64,000 nt of DNA from Bradyrhizobium sp. CCBAU 51765 (lineage in GTDB: Bacteria; Pseudomonadota; Alphaproteobacteria; Rhizobiales; Xanthobacteraceae), in the NCBI RefSeq assembly GCF_015291725.1, contig NZ_CP030038.1, positions 1,291,001 through 1,355,000 of the forward strand, read 5' to 3'. Below the pieces are notes generated by a model. The model ran no database searches and was not told the origin of the DNA. It saw only the letters and a list, made by a program, of their open reading frames with translations. A program made the position numbers and the translations under genes. Positions 8,876 to 16,358 of this stretch are shown here, piece by piece. The first letter of the stretch is position 1; each line of letters starts with the position of its first letter.

Positions 8876-8962
8876 TCACCACGCCCCGACGGCCATCAAT
8901 GCGACGATGGTCGCGCACGACATGCAGGCCACGATGACAGTGTAGCATTCGGGTGTATTCAT
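8876..8962 (-). CDS. 28-residue predicted membrane micropeptide
   Basis: A tiny reading frame encoding MNTPECYTVIVACMSC followed by ATIVALMAVGAW. A GGGAGA ribosome site lies 5 bases before the ATG. After a short polar head containing Cys, residues 8-27 are hydrophobic, enough for one membrane helix. It is too short for automatic callers. The longer in-frame opening (to 9082) has an Arg-rich, non-protein-like extension. No known family. Confidence 0.5.
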   Translation of the reverse strand: MNTPECYTVIVACMSCATIVALMAVGAW

Positions 8963-9032
8963 TGCTGTCTCCCAAACTGTCGCCAATTGCCTGGTCACTG
9001 CTACGCGAGTGATCGCCGGTCTTGCGGCCGCT

Positions 9033-9218
9033 TCAGTTCGGCATGCCCTGACCGGTCTTGCGGCCTGCGTCCGTTCTCTCATCGTCGTCCTGCTTCGCAG
9101 GATGATGAGCCGCTTCGCGAGTTTCAGAGCGTTGAGCTGCGATCAGAAGCTGCTTGCGCATCTCGGCGAGACGGGCTCGGCAATATTCACGATAGAGCAG
9201 GTCTAGTATGGCGGGCAT
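9033..9218 (-). CDS. small hypothetical protein (61 aa)
   Basis: A reading frame starting MPAILDLLYREYCRARLAEM, with a GGGGGTG ribosome site just before the ATG; a start 12 bases earlier is possible. Residues 1-30 form a plausible amphipathic, positively charged helix, and the C-terminus is hydrophilic (KQDDDERTDAGRK). It lies in the same direction as the micropeptide at 8876-8962, 70 bases upstream of it, so they may be co-transcribed. Function unknown. I judge it real on the ribosome site and composition only. Confidence 0.5.
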   Translation of the reverse strand: MPAILDLLYREYCRARLAEMRKQLLIAAQRSETREAAHHPAKQDDDERTDAGRKTGQGMPN

Positions 9219-9587
9219 GATCACCCCCATCGTTTGACTTTCAATTTACAGAAATTCCACCGCGAATTTTCGCGATGATCATAGCCCGTCAGATGACTCT
9301 TCGATATGAGCCCGTTCACAGACTGTGCCAATTCCGAAGCTCGATGGCTGTTTGGTTGTTCTGCTCGTCTGCGCGCAAAATGGAACAGGGCTGGTGACCT
9401 GACATGCACTTCTTACCTGACATGCACTTTAGCAGTGATTTGTTTCGCCGAGACTTCATCAAACAACTTAAGGGCGCCGAACGGCAACGAAGCATCCAAC
9501 CACAGCGTGCGTCTTCTCGGTCCTGCAGGTCATTCAGGCGGCATTCATCGCAAGACTTCTATCGGTTCGGACGATCGGGAGAATGCG
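9219..9587. other. gene-free stretch with an 18-base direct repeat
   Basis: No credible gene is seen in these 369 bases. The right half holds CCTGACATGCACTT twice, at 9398-9411 and 9416-9429, exactly 18 bases apart. The left half is AT-richer, with the self-complementary CGCGAATTTTCGCG near 9262, and probably contains the promoter for the minus-strand small genes. The right half should contain the promoter of the gene at 9588. Confidence 0.55.
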
Positions 9588-9899
9588 ATGAAATTGCCGT
9601 CCGCGACTGTCGCCGCCAGCCTTGTGTGTCTGATCATTGCGCCTGTGTTTGCTGCGCAAGCGGCGCCGTCCGCTGCTCCGGCAGCGACGGTGCCGGTTCC
9701 CGCCACCAAGCGGGTCACGTGCTTTGCTACGACGCAAAACCTGAAGGGACAGGACAGGCGCGACCAGTTGCAGCTCTGCATGGCGCAGGCGCGGGTCGAT
9801 TGTCTGAAGCAGGCGATCGATCAGAAAATCGTCGGAGAGGCCCGGAAGGATTTCATCAAGACCTGCGCAGGCTCGTCGGATGGCACGGCGCAGCGATAG
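9588..9899 (+). CDS. small secreted hypothetical protein
   Basis: A 103-residue protein with a Sec signal peptide (MKLPSATVAASLVCLIIAPV, cleavage near AQA at about residue 26). A Pro/Ala linker and a mature part of about 60 residues with three Cys (CFATT, LCMAQ, DCLKQ plus a later TCAG) follow. A GGGAGA site is 5 bases upstream of the ATG. The frame stays open far upstream (to 9306) but that part has no start signals. No family recognised; the even Cys count suggests disulfides in the periplasm. Confidence 0.72.
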   Translation: MKLPSATVAASLVCLIIAPVFAAQAAPSAAPAATVPVPATKRVTCFATTQNLKGQDRRDQLQLCMAQARVDCLKQAIDQKIVGEARKDFIKTCAGSSDGTAQR

Positions 9900-9915
9900 C
9901 CGCGCGCCGCGGACG

Positions 9916-10143
9916 TTACGCCTGCGGCTTGAGCGCGCCGGGGAAATGCCGCTGCAGCACCGCGGCGGGTGTGGCGTAGGCCTCCTGCAGATCCACGCTC
10001 CAGTACTTCAGCTCGTCGAGCGGAATCCGCGTGTCGGTGATCGCGCAGCGCACGAAGGTCCCCGGCGAGATCACGCGGAAATCGCCGTCGAGATACTGCA
10101 CCTGCGCTTCGCCATGGCCCGAAGGGCCGAACTTGTTCAGCAC
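9916..10143 (-). CDS. DUF2093 domain-containing protein
   Basis: A 75-residue protein matching the DUF2093 family: LNKFGPSGHGEAQVQYLDGD at the N-terminus, then FRVISPGTFVRCAITDTRIP and LDELKYWSVDLQEAYA. The GTG start at 10143 has GGAGA about 8 bases upstream. The longer frame to 10218 lacks this. DUF2093 genes usually sit beside xseA and purD in alphaproteobacteria; here xseA is 1.5 kb away. The family has no known function. Confidence 0.85.
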   Translation of the reverse strand: MLNKFGPSGHGEAQVQYLDGDFRVISPGTFVRCAITDTRIPLDELKYWSVDLQEAYATPAAVLQRHFPGALKPQA

Positions 10144-10339
10144 GGTCGAAAGTCTCCGTGGAAGGCCCCTCCCAGGAAGAACCCTGGAGGGCACGATGTG
10201 TTGGCTTGGATGTAGCATAGATAAGGGTGGCTTGTCCGCCCGTCAAACCCACCGGTTCGTGATGTTTTACCGCCGTTTCTGCGTGATAAGGCTTCGAGCG
10301 AAGGATCGCTGGTTCCGGCATCTTCTCCGGCAGAGTCCG

Positions 10340-11164
10340 ATGCGCTTTCGACTGACCACCCTGTTCCTGGCGCTGCTGATATCGGCCGCGCACGCCGGAT
10401 CGGCGCCGCAGCCGGTCGACATTCCGCTCGCGTCCGGGGTCCTCCATGCGCAGCTCTACAAGCCCGAGGGCGAAGGCCCGTTTCCGACCGTGATCGCGCT
10501 GCATGGTTGCGGCGGCCTCGGTGGCCATTCCGATCCCGTGCTGCCGCGCTATCGGGATTGGGCCGAGCGCCTGCTCAAGGCGGGCAATGCCGTGCTGCTG
10601 CCGGATAGCTACGGCTCGCGCGAACTCGGGCCGCAATGCCGCGTCAGGGAGATGCATGTCAAGGCGCGGCGCGAGCGCGTCGCCGATATCGCGGCCTCAC
10701 GCGCCTGGCTGATGAAGCAGGCCTGGGTGGCGCACGACCGCGTCAGCCTGATCGGCTGGGCCAACGGCGCGAGTGCGCTGCTCTGGGCGGTGCGCCCGCA
10801 GAGCGCGGCGCGCGATCTCACTCCGGATTTCCGTGCCGCGATCGCGTTCTATCCGGATTGCCGGATCTCCGCGGGTCTGGGGTGGAGCACGCGAGTACCG
10901 ACGCTGGTGCTGATCGGCGCCGATGACGACGTGTCGTCGCCGCCGGCCTGCCGCCAGATGGTGGACGGCGCGCGCGGCCGCAGCGCGCTCGCGCGCATCG
11001 TGGTCTATCCCGGTGCCGATCACGATTTCGATCGCACCAGCATGCCGCTGCACGCAGCTGCCGGCAGCCGCGACGCCGCCGCGCCCGAACACGGCCATGT
11101 CGGCCTGGACGCCGAGGCGCGTGCGGAATCGCAGAAGGACGTCGCACGCTGGCTGGCGCGGTAA
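10340..11164 (+). CDS. secreted dienelactone-hydrolase-family protein, nucleophile replaced
   Basis: A 274-residue alpha/beta-hydrolase of the dienelactone hydrolase family with a Sec signal peptide (MRFRLTTLFLALLISAAHA). The oxyanion region LHGCGGLGGHS is at about residues 54-64. The acid (IGADDDVS, about 194) and histidine (PGADHDFDR, about 233) positions look intact. The nucleophile elbow reads GWANGAS (about 140-146), where the family's G-x-S/C-x-G would put Ser or Cys; the residue is Ala. It may therefore be catalytically dead or use another chemistry. The start at the signal peptide is chosen over a much longer frame from 10031. Confidence 0.8.
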   Translation: MRFRLTTLFLALLISAAHAGSAPQPVDIPLASGVLHAQLYKPEGEGPFPTVIALHGCGGLGGHSDPVLPRYRDWAERLLKAGNAVLLPDSYGSRELGPQCRVREMHVKARRERVADIAASRAWLMKQAWVAHDRVSLIGWANGASALLWAVRPQSAARDLTPDFRAAIAFYPDCRISAGLGWSTRVPTLVLIGADDDVSSPPACRQMVDGARGRSALARIVVYPGADHDFDRTSMPLHAAAGSRDAAAPEHGHVGLDAEARAESQKDVARWLAR

Positions 11165-11374
11165 GGGTGCTGCCGTAAACCCGGATAGAGCGACTTCGCC
11201 CGCCATAGATCGGCGGAAGCGGGGCCGCCCGGGGAACAACGTGGGCGGGCAGCCCCGCATCGACCACCGCCCTGCACAGAGCATGGCCGACCGGGAATCT
11301 ACGGCCCCATGCCGCGCCGGTTTCGGCTGCGACCGTGCCATCTTTCGACCACGATGGCGGTTAAACGCATTCAC

Positions 11375-11524
11375 ATGCGCAACCGCATCGTCCTCTTCGC
11401 CTCCGCCCTGATCGTCTTCACTGTCGCGATCTTCCTGTTCGAAGCCCGCGCCGGCGCGCCAATGCTGGCGCCGGAACATTGCGGCTTCTGGACCACGATC
11501 GACGCGGGATTGTCGTGTAGGTAG
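11375..11524 (+). CDS. small single-span membrane or secreted peptide
   Basis: A 49-residue frame starting MRNRIVLFASALIVFTVAIF. It has a strong N-terminal membrane helix or signal anchor (residues 4-22), then a short tail with two Cys (EHCGFW, LSCR). Starts at 11354 or 11309 are also in frame; none has a good ribosome site. It is probably real because a positively charged start plus hydrophobic helix is unlikely by chance, but the evidence is thin. The 210 bases before it hold no other gene. Confidence 0.42.
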   Translation: MRNRIVLFASALIVFTVAIFLFEARAGAPMLAPEHCGFWTTIDAGLSCR

Positions 11525-11546
11525 GGCACGCCGTCTCCACACACGC

Positions 11547-11633
11547 CGTCATTGCGAGCGCAGCGAAGCAATCCAGAATCTCTCCGCGGAAGGATTCTGG
11601 ATTGCTTCGTCGCAAGGGCTCCTCGCAATGACG
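11547..11633. repeat. palindromic repeat, CGTCATTGCGAG family, copy 1
   Basis: The arms CGTCATTGCGAGCGCAGCGA and GCTCCTCGCAATGACG face each other, with the inner arms AGCAATCCAGAATC and GATTCTGGATTGCT around a CTCCGCGGAAG centre. It forms an almost perfect long hairpin. A second, altered copy is at 30502-30617. It lies just beyond the end of xseA and may end that transcript. Confidence 0.85.
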
Positions 11634-11661
11634 AGATGAGAGAGCGCTCGTTGGTCGCTTG

Positions 11662-13284
11662 TCAGAACAGGCTGCCCTGATCCACCTTCTTGGCCACGCG
11701 CTTCGGTGCCGGCTTTGCCTCCTGCGCGGCCGGCTTGGGTTGCGGCGGCGCGCGCGTTGCGGCGGGGTCCGCGCGATCCGCATCCGCCGTCGCGCCGACG
11801 CGGCCATCGGCGAATTCGATCTCGACACGTGCGCCGGGACCGATCGACTCCGCCGCATGCAGGGGATGGCCGGCCTCATCGCGCACCAGCGCAAAGCCGC
11901 GCGCGAGCACGCTGCGATAGGACAGCGCGGAAAGCAGCTTGCCGCTGTTCTCGACCCTTGTGTCGAGCCGGTGCAGCAGCGTCGCCAGCGCGCGTTGCGC
12001 CCGTTCGGCCAGCCGATGCGTGCGCTCGCGCTGGCGGGCAATCGCGTTGCGCTGCGCCTGCGCATTCGAAAGCTTCGATGCGCGCAGGCGCACCTCCAGC
12101 CCGGCAAAGCGATCGCGCCGCCGTCGCAACAGCGAGCGCGCGGACAGGCCGAGCCGCTCGCCGCAAACCGTGAGACGATGATCGGCCTGCGAGATCTGGC
12201 CGTGCAGCACGCGCAGCGTCAGCTTCGAGCTTGCGGCGGTGAACCTGCGGAAATGCGCATGCGTGTTGGCCTTGAGGCAGCGGGGCAGGGAGGCGCCCGC
12301 CGAATCCAGCCGCTGCCGCGGGATCGCGAGCAGATCGCCGGCCGCGGGCAGTGCACGCGCGGCGGCGCGCAGCTCGCTGCGGCGGCTCTCCTGGGCGCGC
12401 TGCCAATAGGCGCGGGTGCGGCGGCCGAGATCGGCGACCTCGACGAACAATTCGCTGCGCACCGGCACCGCCATCTCGGCCGCCGCCGTCGGCGTCGGCG
12501 CACGCTTGTCGGCGACGAAGTCGATCAGCGTGATGTCGGTCTCGTGGCCCACCGCCGAGATCAGCGGGATCATGCTCTCGGCGGCCGCGCGGACCACGAT
12601 CTCCTCGTTGAACGACCAGAGATCCTCCAGCGAGCCGCCGCCGCGCGCGACGATCAGCACGTCAGGCCGCGGGATCTTGCCGCCCTCGGGCAGCGCGTTG
12701 AAGCCGCGGATCGCGGCCGCGACCTGTTCGGCCGAGCCGTCACCCTGCACCTTGACCGGCCACACCAGCACGCGGCGGGGAAAGCGGTCCTCCAGCCGAT
12801 GCAGGATGTCGCGGATGACGGCGCCGGTCGGCGAGGTCACGACGCCGATCACCTCCGGCAGCCACGGCAGCAGCTGCTTGCGCGCCTCGTCGAACAGGCC
12901 TTCGGCGGCGAGCTTCTTCTTGCGCTCCTCCATCAGCGCCATCAGCGCGCCGATGCCGGCCGGCTCCAGCGCCTCGATCACGATCTGGTATTTCGAGGAG
13001 CCCGGATAGGTCGTCAGCTTGCCGGTGGCGATGACCTCGAGCCCCTCCTGGGGCTTGAAGCGCATCCGCCCGTGCACGCCCTTCCAGATCACCGCCTCGA
13101 TCTTGGCGCTCTCGTCCTTGAGCGCGAAATAGCAATGGCCGGACGAATGGGCGCCGCGGAACCCTGAGATCTCACCGCGGACCCGGACATGGCCATAGGT
13201 GTCCTCCACCGTCCGCTTCAGGGACTGCGAGAGCTCGGAGACGGTGAATTCGAAGGCGTTGTTGAGTTGTTCCGCAGGCGGCAT
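11662..13284 (-). CDS. xseA: exodeoxyribonuclease VII large subunit
   Basis: A 540-residue nuclease subunit that, with XseB, degrades single-stranded DNA in repair. The N-terminal OB-fold domain (about residues 12-110) has [12 protein letters not shown] and the GHCYFALKD block. The catalytic domain (about 125-330) has [14 protein letters not shown], the [15 protein letters not shown] block and [15 protein letters not shown] long Arg/Ala-rich coiled-coil-like part follows (330-470). The C-terminal 40 residues are a Pro/Ala/Lys linker ending KKVDQGSLF. Slightly longer than the E. coli protein (456) because of that tail. No xseB is seen nearby. Confidence 0.95.
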   Translation of the reverse strand: MPPAEQLNNAFEFTVSELSQSLKRTVEDTYGHVRVRGEISGFRGAHSSGHCYFALKDESAKIEAVIWKGVHGRMRFKPQEGLEVIATGKLTTYPGSSKYQIVIEALEPAGIGALMALMEERKKKLAAEGLFDEARKQLLPWLPEVIGVVTSPTGAVIRDILHRLEDRFPRRVLVWPVKVQGDGSAEQVAAAIRGFNALPEGGKIPRPDVLIVARGGGSLEDLWSFNEEIVVRAAAESMIPLISAVGHETDITLIDFVADKRAPTPTAAAEMAVPVRSELFVEVADLGRRTRAYWQRAQESRRSELRAAARALPAAGDLLAIPRQRLDSAGASLPRCLKANTHAHFRRFTAASSKLTLRVLHGQISQADHRLTVCGERLGLSARSLLRRRRDRFAGLEVRLRASKLSNAQAQRNAIARQRERTHRLAERAQRALATLLHRLDTRVENSGKLLSALSYRSVLARGFALVRDEAGHPLHAAESIGPGARVEIEFADGRVGATADADRADPAATRAPPQPKPAAQEAKPAPKRVAKKVDQGSLF

Positions 13285-13390
13285 CTAGCAAACGATTCGG
13301 CATTTTGGGGTCGAGCCGGACGTTAGGGATTTTCGCATCGCGGCGCCAATCGATTCGACGAGGCGCGGAACCGCTTCCGCGGAAGGCTGC

Positions 13391-13418
13391 TTGACTCGTG
13401 TGTAATTTCATATATGAA
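13391..13418 (+). promoter_or_regulatory. predicted sigma-70-type promoter of the decarboxylase operon
   Basis: TTGACT at 13391-13396 and TATGAA at 13413-13418, 16 bases apart. The -10 element lies inside the first of two palindromes. Transcription would begin near 13425, too close to the ATG at 13434 for normal initiation, which supports the downstream start at 13461. Confidence 0.5.
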
Positions 13419-13437
13419 AGTTAAAAATCATATATGA
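13406..13437. promoter_or_regulatory. tandem palindromic operators
   Basis: Perfect palindrome TTTCATATATGAAA at 13406-13419, and the core TCATATATGA again at 13428-13437. The centres are 20 bases apart, about two helical turns, so two dimers could bind on one face. The first covers the predicted -10 and the second the predicted transcription start, fitting repression. The regulator is not identified; the nearest candidates in the window are the IclR-type (20112-20879) and TetR-type (17561-18178) proteins, but neither is adjacent. Confidence 0.6.
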
Positions 13438-13460
13438 ATAAAGAGGAGGAAGCGGACCCG

Positions 13461-14261
13461 ATGAGCGTGGCCGATCCCGACGATCCAGCTCGACGCATGT
13501 TTGCGCAGTACCGGCTCAAGCCGAATAGCGGGGTCAATCCGCCCTATTCGCCAGCCTACCCGGTCGAGTGGGGCTGCACCTTGCGGACCGTCGAGATCAC
13601 GACGCGTGTCGCGCCGGGCAAGGTCGCGGCCCTGCTCGCCGACACGCCGTTCGAGATCGCGAGCGATCGCGTCGCCTTCCGCTTCATGCGTTCGCCCGGC
13701 CACTCCCTGGCCGTGCACACGGGCGAGATGTTCGACCTGATGATCTCCGTGCCTGTCCGGTACAAGGGACTTTTCACCGAGACGCATATCTTCATGTATT
13801 GCAGCGATCCCATGGGGATCTGCGCCGGGCGCGAAGTGTTCGGCTACACCAAGAAGGACGCCCACTACGCCTTCGACGAGCATCCGGACGGCTCGATCAC
13901 CGGATGGGTCCGCCGCCGCGGAATTCCACTCGCCGATTTCGCCTTCACGCCGGATGCATCCGCACCCGTCGTCCGCATCGTCGATGGCGACGAACTGCCG
14001 GCCGGCGAAATCCATGTGCGTCGCCTGCCGCATCCTGAGCGCCTCGGCATCGCCTATGCGGACATCGCTTACCGCCGCACCCCGTTGAAATACTCGCAGC
14101 CGGTGCCGGGCCGTGCCGCGATGACGCTGCACGCCAGCGAGTACGATCCGATTGCCGAGCTCGAGCCGGAAATCCTCGGCGCGCATTTCATGGTGTCGGA
14201 GGTCTATGGCGGCGGATTCGAGGTCGAGGACCGGCGGCTCATCGAGCGGCTCATTCCCTGA
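13461..14261 (+). CDS. acetoacetate decarboxylase family protein
   Basis: A 266-residue protein of the acetoacetate decarboxylase family, which uses a Schiff-base lysine. The active-site region reads CAGREVFGYTKKDA (about residues 128-141); the paired Lys matches the catalytic Lys pair of the family. Other family blocks are ETHIFMYCSDPMGI and VLARRTP-like YRRTPLKYSQP. I chose ATG 13461 because of the strong AGAGGAGGA site at 13442-13450 and the predicted transcription start; ATG 13434 lies in an operator and has no site. It is the first gene of an operon with a binding protein and an SDR. The substrate need not be acetoacetate; many family members act on other beta-keto acids. Confidence 0.85.
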   Translation: MSVADPDDPARRMFAQYRLKPNSGVNPPYSPAYPVEWGCTLRTVEITTRVAPGKVAALLADTPFEIASDRVAFRFMRSPGHSLAVHTGEMFDLMISVPVRYKGLFTETHIFMYCSDPMGICAGREVFGYTKKDAHYAFDEHPDGSITGWVRRRGIPLADFAFTPDASAPVVRIVDGDELPAGEIHVRRLPHPERLGIAYADIAYRRTPLKYSQPVPGRAAMTLHASEYDPIAELEPEILGAHFMVSEVYGGGFEVEDRRLIERLIP

Positions 14262-14344
14262 CGACAAGATCAGCCTGCGCGCGATGTACGTGCGGGCGGC
14301 GAATACCGGGAAGAAACACGCGCGAGGCAAAGGAGGGATTCGAC

Positions 14345-15586
14345 ATGGAAGGACGATTTCGGGTGAGCCGCCGGCGGCTGCTGGCCGGCGCCGGCGGACT
14401 TGCTTTGGGCATGACGGGACTCGGTGCGCGGGCGCAGGAGGCAAAGCCGCTTCGCATCGGCGTGCTGACGGACATGTCCAGCCTCTATGCCGATGTCACA
14501 GGCCCGGGCTCGCTGCTGGCTGCAAAGATGGCGGTCGAGGATTTCCAGGCTTCGGGTCCGAAGATGACCCGGCCGATCGAGATCATCAGCGGCGACCACA
14601 TGAACAAGGCCGATGTGGGCGCCAACATCGCGCGCGAATGGATCGATCGCCAGGGGGTCGATGTCATCGTCGACGCGCCGAATTCGGCCGTCGCGCTCGC
14701 GGTCCGCAACATCGTGCAGCAGAACAACAAGACCCTGCTGGTCTCCGGCGCCTCGTCGTCGGACCTGACCGGAAAGTCCTGCTCGCCCAATCTCGTGCAC
14801 TGGACCTACGACACCTACGCGCTGTCGTCGGGTGTCGCGCGCGCCGTCGTCGAGAGCGGGGGCAAGAGCTGGTTCCTGCTCACCGCCGACTATGCCTTCG
14901 GCCATGCCATGGAAGGCGACATCAAGACCGTCGTGCAGAAATCCGGCGGCAAGGTTCTCGGCGGTGTCCGCACGCCGATCAACACGCAGGACTTCTCCTC
15001 CTTCCTGTTGCAAGCCCAGTCGTCGAAGGCGGAGATCATCGCGTTGATCAATGCCGGCGGCGACACCATCAACTCCATCAAGCAGGCGGTCGAGTTCGGC
15101 ATTCCGCAAGGCGGCCAGCGCGTCGTCGCGACGGTGCTGTATCTCAGCGACGTGCATTCGCTCGGCCTGAAGATCGCGCAAGGCCTGCAGTTCACCGAAT
15201 CCTTCTACTGGGATCTGAATGACGACACGCGCGCCTGGACGAAGCGCTTCGCGCCGCGCAACAACGGCCGCTATCCGACGGCTTTGCATGCGGGCGCCTA
15301 TGCCACGACGCTGCACTACCTCAAGGCCGTCGATGCGCTCGGCGCCTCCATCGACGGCAAGGCCGTCGTTGAGCAGATGAAGAAGCTGCCGACCGATGAT
15401 CCCCTGTTCGGCAAGGGCAGCGTGCGCGCCGACGGTCGCAAGCTGCACAACATGTATCTGTTCGAGGTGAAGACTCCCGGCGATTCCAAATATCCCTGGG
15501 ACTATTACAAGCTGGTCAAGACCATCGCGCCGTCCGAGGCCTGGCGGCCCTTGGCGGATGGCGGCTGCGAATTCCCCAAGTCGTGA
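14345..15586 (+). CDS. Tat-exported ABC transporter substrate-binding protein (branched-chain amino acid type)
   Basis: A 413-residue periplasmic binding protein of the Leu/Ile/Val type (Peripla_BP_6). The N-terminus has a twin-Arg signal, SRRRLLAGAGGLALG, cleaved near ARA at about residue 29. The mature part begins KPLRIGVLTDMSSLYADVTG and carries LVSGASSSDLTGKSCSPN and the HAMEGDIKTVVQKSGGKVLG block. Such proteins in soil alphaproteobacteria often bind aromatic or keto acids. No permease or ATPase gene follows, so the transporter is either shared with another locus or the protein acts as a sensor or carrier. Its stop overlaps the SDR start. Confidence 0.9.
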   Translation: MEGRFRVSRRRLLAGAGGLALGMTGLGARAQEAKPLRIGVLTDMSSLYADVTGPGSLLAAKMAVEDFQASGPKMTRPIEIISGDHMNKADVGANIAREWIDRQGVDVIVDAPNSAVALAVRNIVQQNNKTLLVSGASSSDLTGKSCSPNLVHWTYDTYALSSGVARAVVESGGKSWFLLTADYAFGHAMEGDIKTVVQKSGGKVLGGVRTPINTQDFSSFLLQAQSSKAEIIALINAGGDTINSIKQAVEFGIPQGGQRVVATVLYLSDVHSLGLKIAQGLQFTESFYWDLNDDTRAWTKRFAPRNNGRYPTALHAGAYATTLHYLKAVDALGASIDGKAVVEQMKKLPTDDPLFGKGSVRADGRKLHNMYLFEVKTPGDSKYPWDYYKLVKTIAPSEAWRPLADGGCEFPKS

Positions 15587-16341
15587 GCGGCACGGACCGG
15601 CCGCCGGTCGCGCTGGTCACCGGCGGCGGGGGCGATATCGGGCGCGCCATCGCGTTGAGGCTGGCGCGGATGAGCGCTGCGGTCGCGATCGTCGACCGCG
15701 ACGAGGCGGCCGCACGCGCCACCGCGCAACTGGTCGAGCAGGGCGGGGCAAGGGCGCTCGCCATCCGCGCCGATGTCTCGCTCGCGCAGGATACCATCGC
15801 CTTCGTCGAGGCGACCGAAACGCGCCTGGGGCCGATCGGCATCTTCGCCAACAACGCCGGCATCGAGGGCGTCGTCGCTCCTGTTCACGAATACCCCGAC
15901 GAAACGTTCGATCAATTGCTGCAGGTGAACGTCAAGGGCGTGTTCCTCGGCCTCAAGCACGTGATCGCAAGGATGATGCAGCGCGGGACGGGCGCAATCA
16001 TCAACACCGCATCGACCTCTGCGATCCGGGGGCGCGCAGGGCTCGCCGGCTATGTCGCCTCCAAGCACGCCGTGCTCGGGCTGACACGCACGGCGGCGCT
16101 CGATGTCGCCGGGACCAGGATCAGGGTCAACGCCGTTCTGCCCGGACCGGTCGAGTCGCGCATGATCCGGGAACTGGAAGGCCAGGCGCGTGACAGCGCC
16201 ATCGCGTTGCGCCGAAACGTTGCGACCGCGCATGGGCGGCCGCAGGACGTCGCGAACGTCGTTGCGTTTCTCGCCTCCGACGAGGCTGCGCATGTGAATG
16301 GTGCCGCCTGGGTCGTCGACGGCGGGATGACGCTGGCCTAG
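15583..16341 (+). CDS. SDR family NAD(P)-dependent oxidoreductase
   Basis: A 252-residue classical short-chain dehydrogenase. The cofactor motif is TGGGGDIG (residues 13-20), then NNAG (about 89-92) and the catalytic set Ser (about 143), Tyr 156 and Lys 160 (GYVASKHA). The Asp after the second strand (IVDRDEA, about 37) favours NAD over NADP. The C-terminus ends AAWVVDGGMTLA as usual. It starts at a GTG overlapping the previous stop (GTGA), so it is co-translated with the binding protein. The reaction is probably oxidation of a hydroxy acid or alcohol in the same pathway as the decarboxylase. Confidence 0.9.
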   Translation: MSGTDRPPVALVTGGGGDIGRAIALRLARMSAAVAIVDRDEAAARATAQLVEQGGARALAIRADVSLAQDTIAFVEATETRLGPIGIFANNAGIEGVVAPVHEYPDETFDQLLQVNVKGVFLGLKHVIARMMQRGTGAIINTASTSAIRGRAGLAGYVASKHAVLGLTRTAALDVAGTRIRVNAVLPGPVESRMIRELEGQARDSAIALRRNVATAHGRPQDVANVVAFLASDEAAHVNGAAWVVDGGMTLA

Positions 16342-16358
16342 CGCCTGACGCTTCGCCG

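Noticed and set aside
8730..8975. 81-residue minus-strand frame overlapping the GYD gene end
   Set aside because: Arg-rich shadow; the micropeptide frame at 8876-8962 in another phase has the better ribosome site.
11659..13167. 502-residue plus-strand frame opposite xseA
   Set aside because: Shadow of xseA; low complexity and no family likeness.
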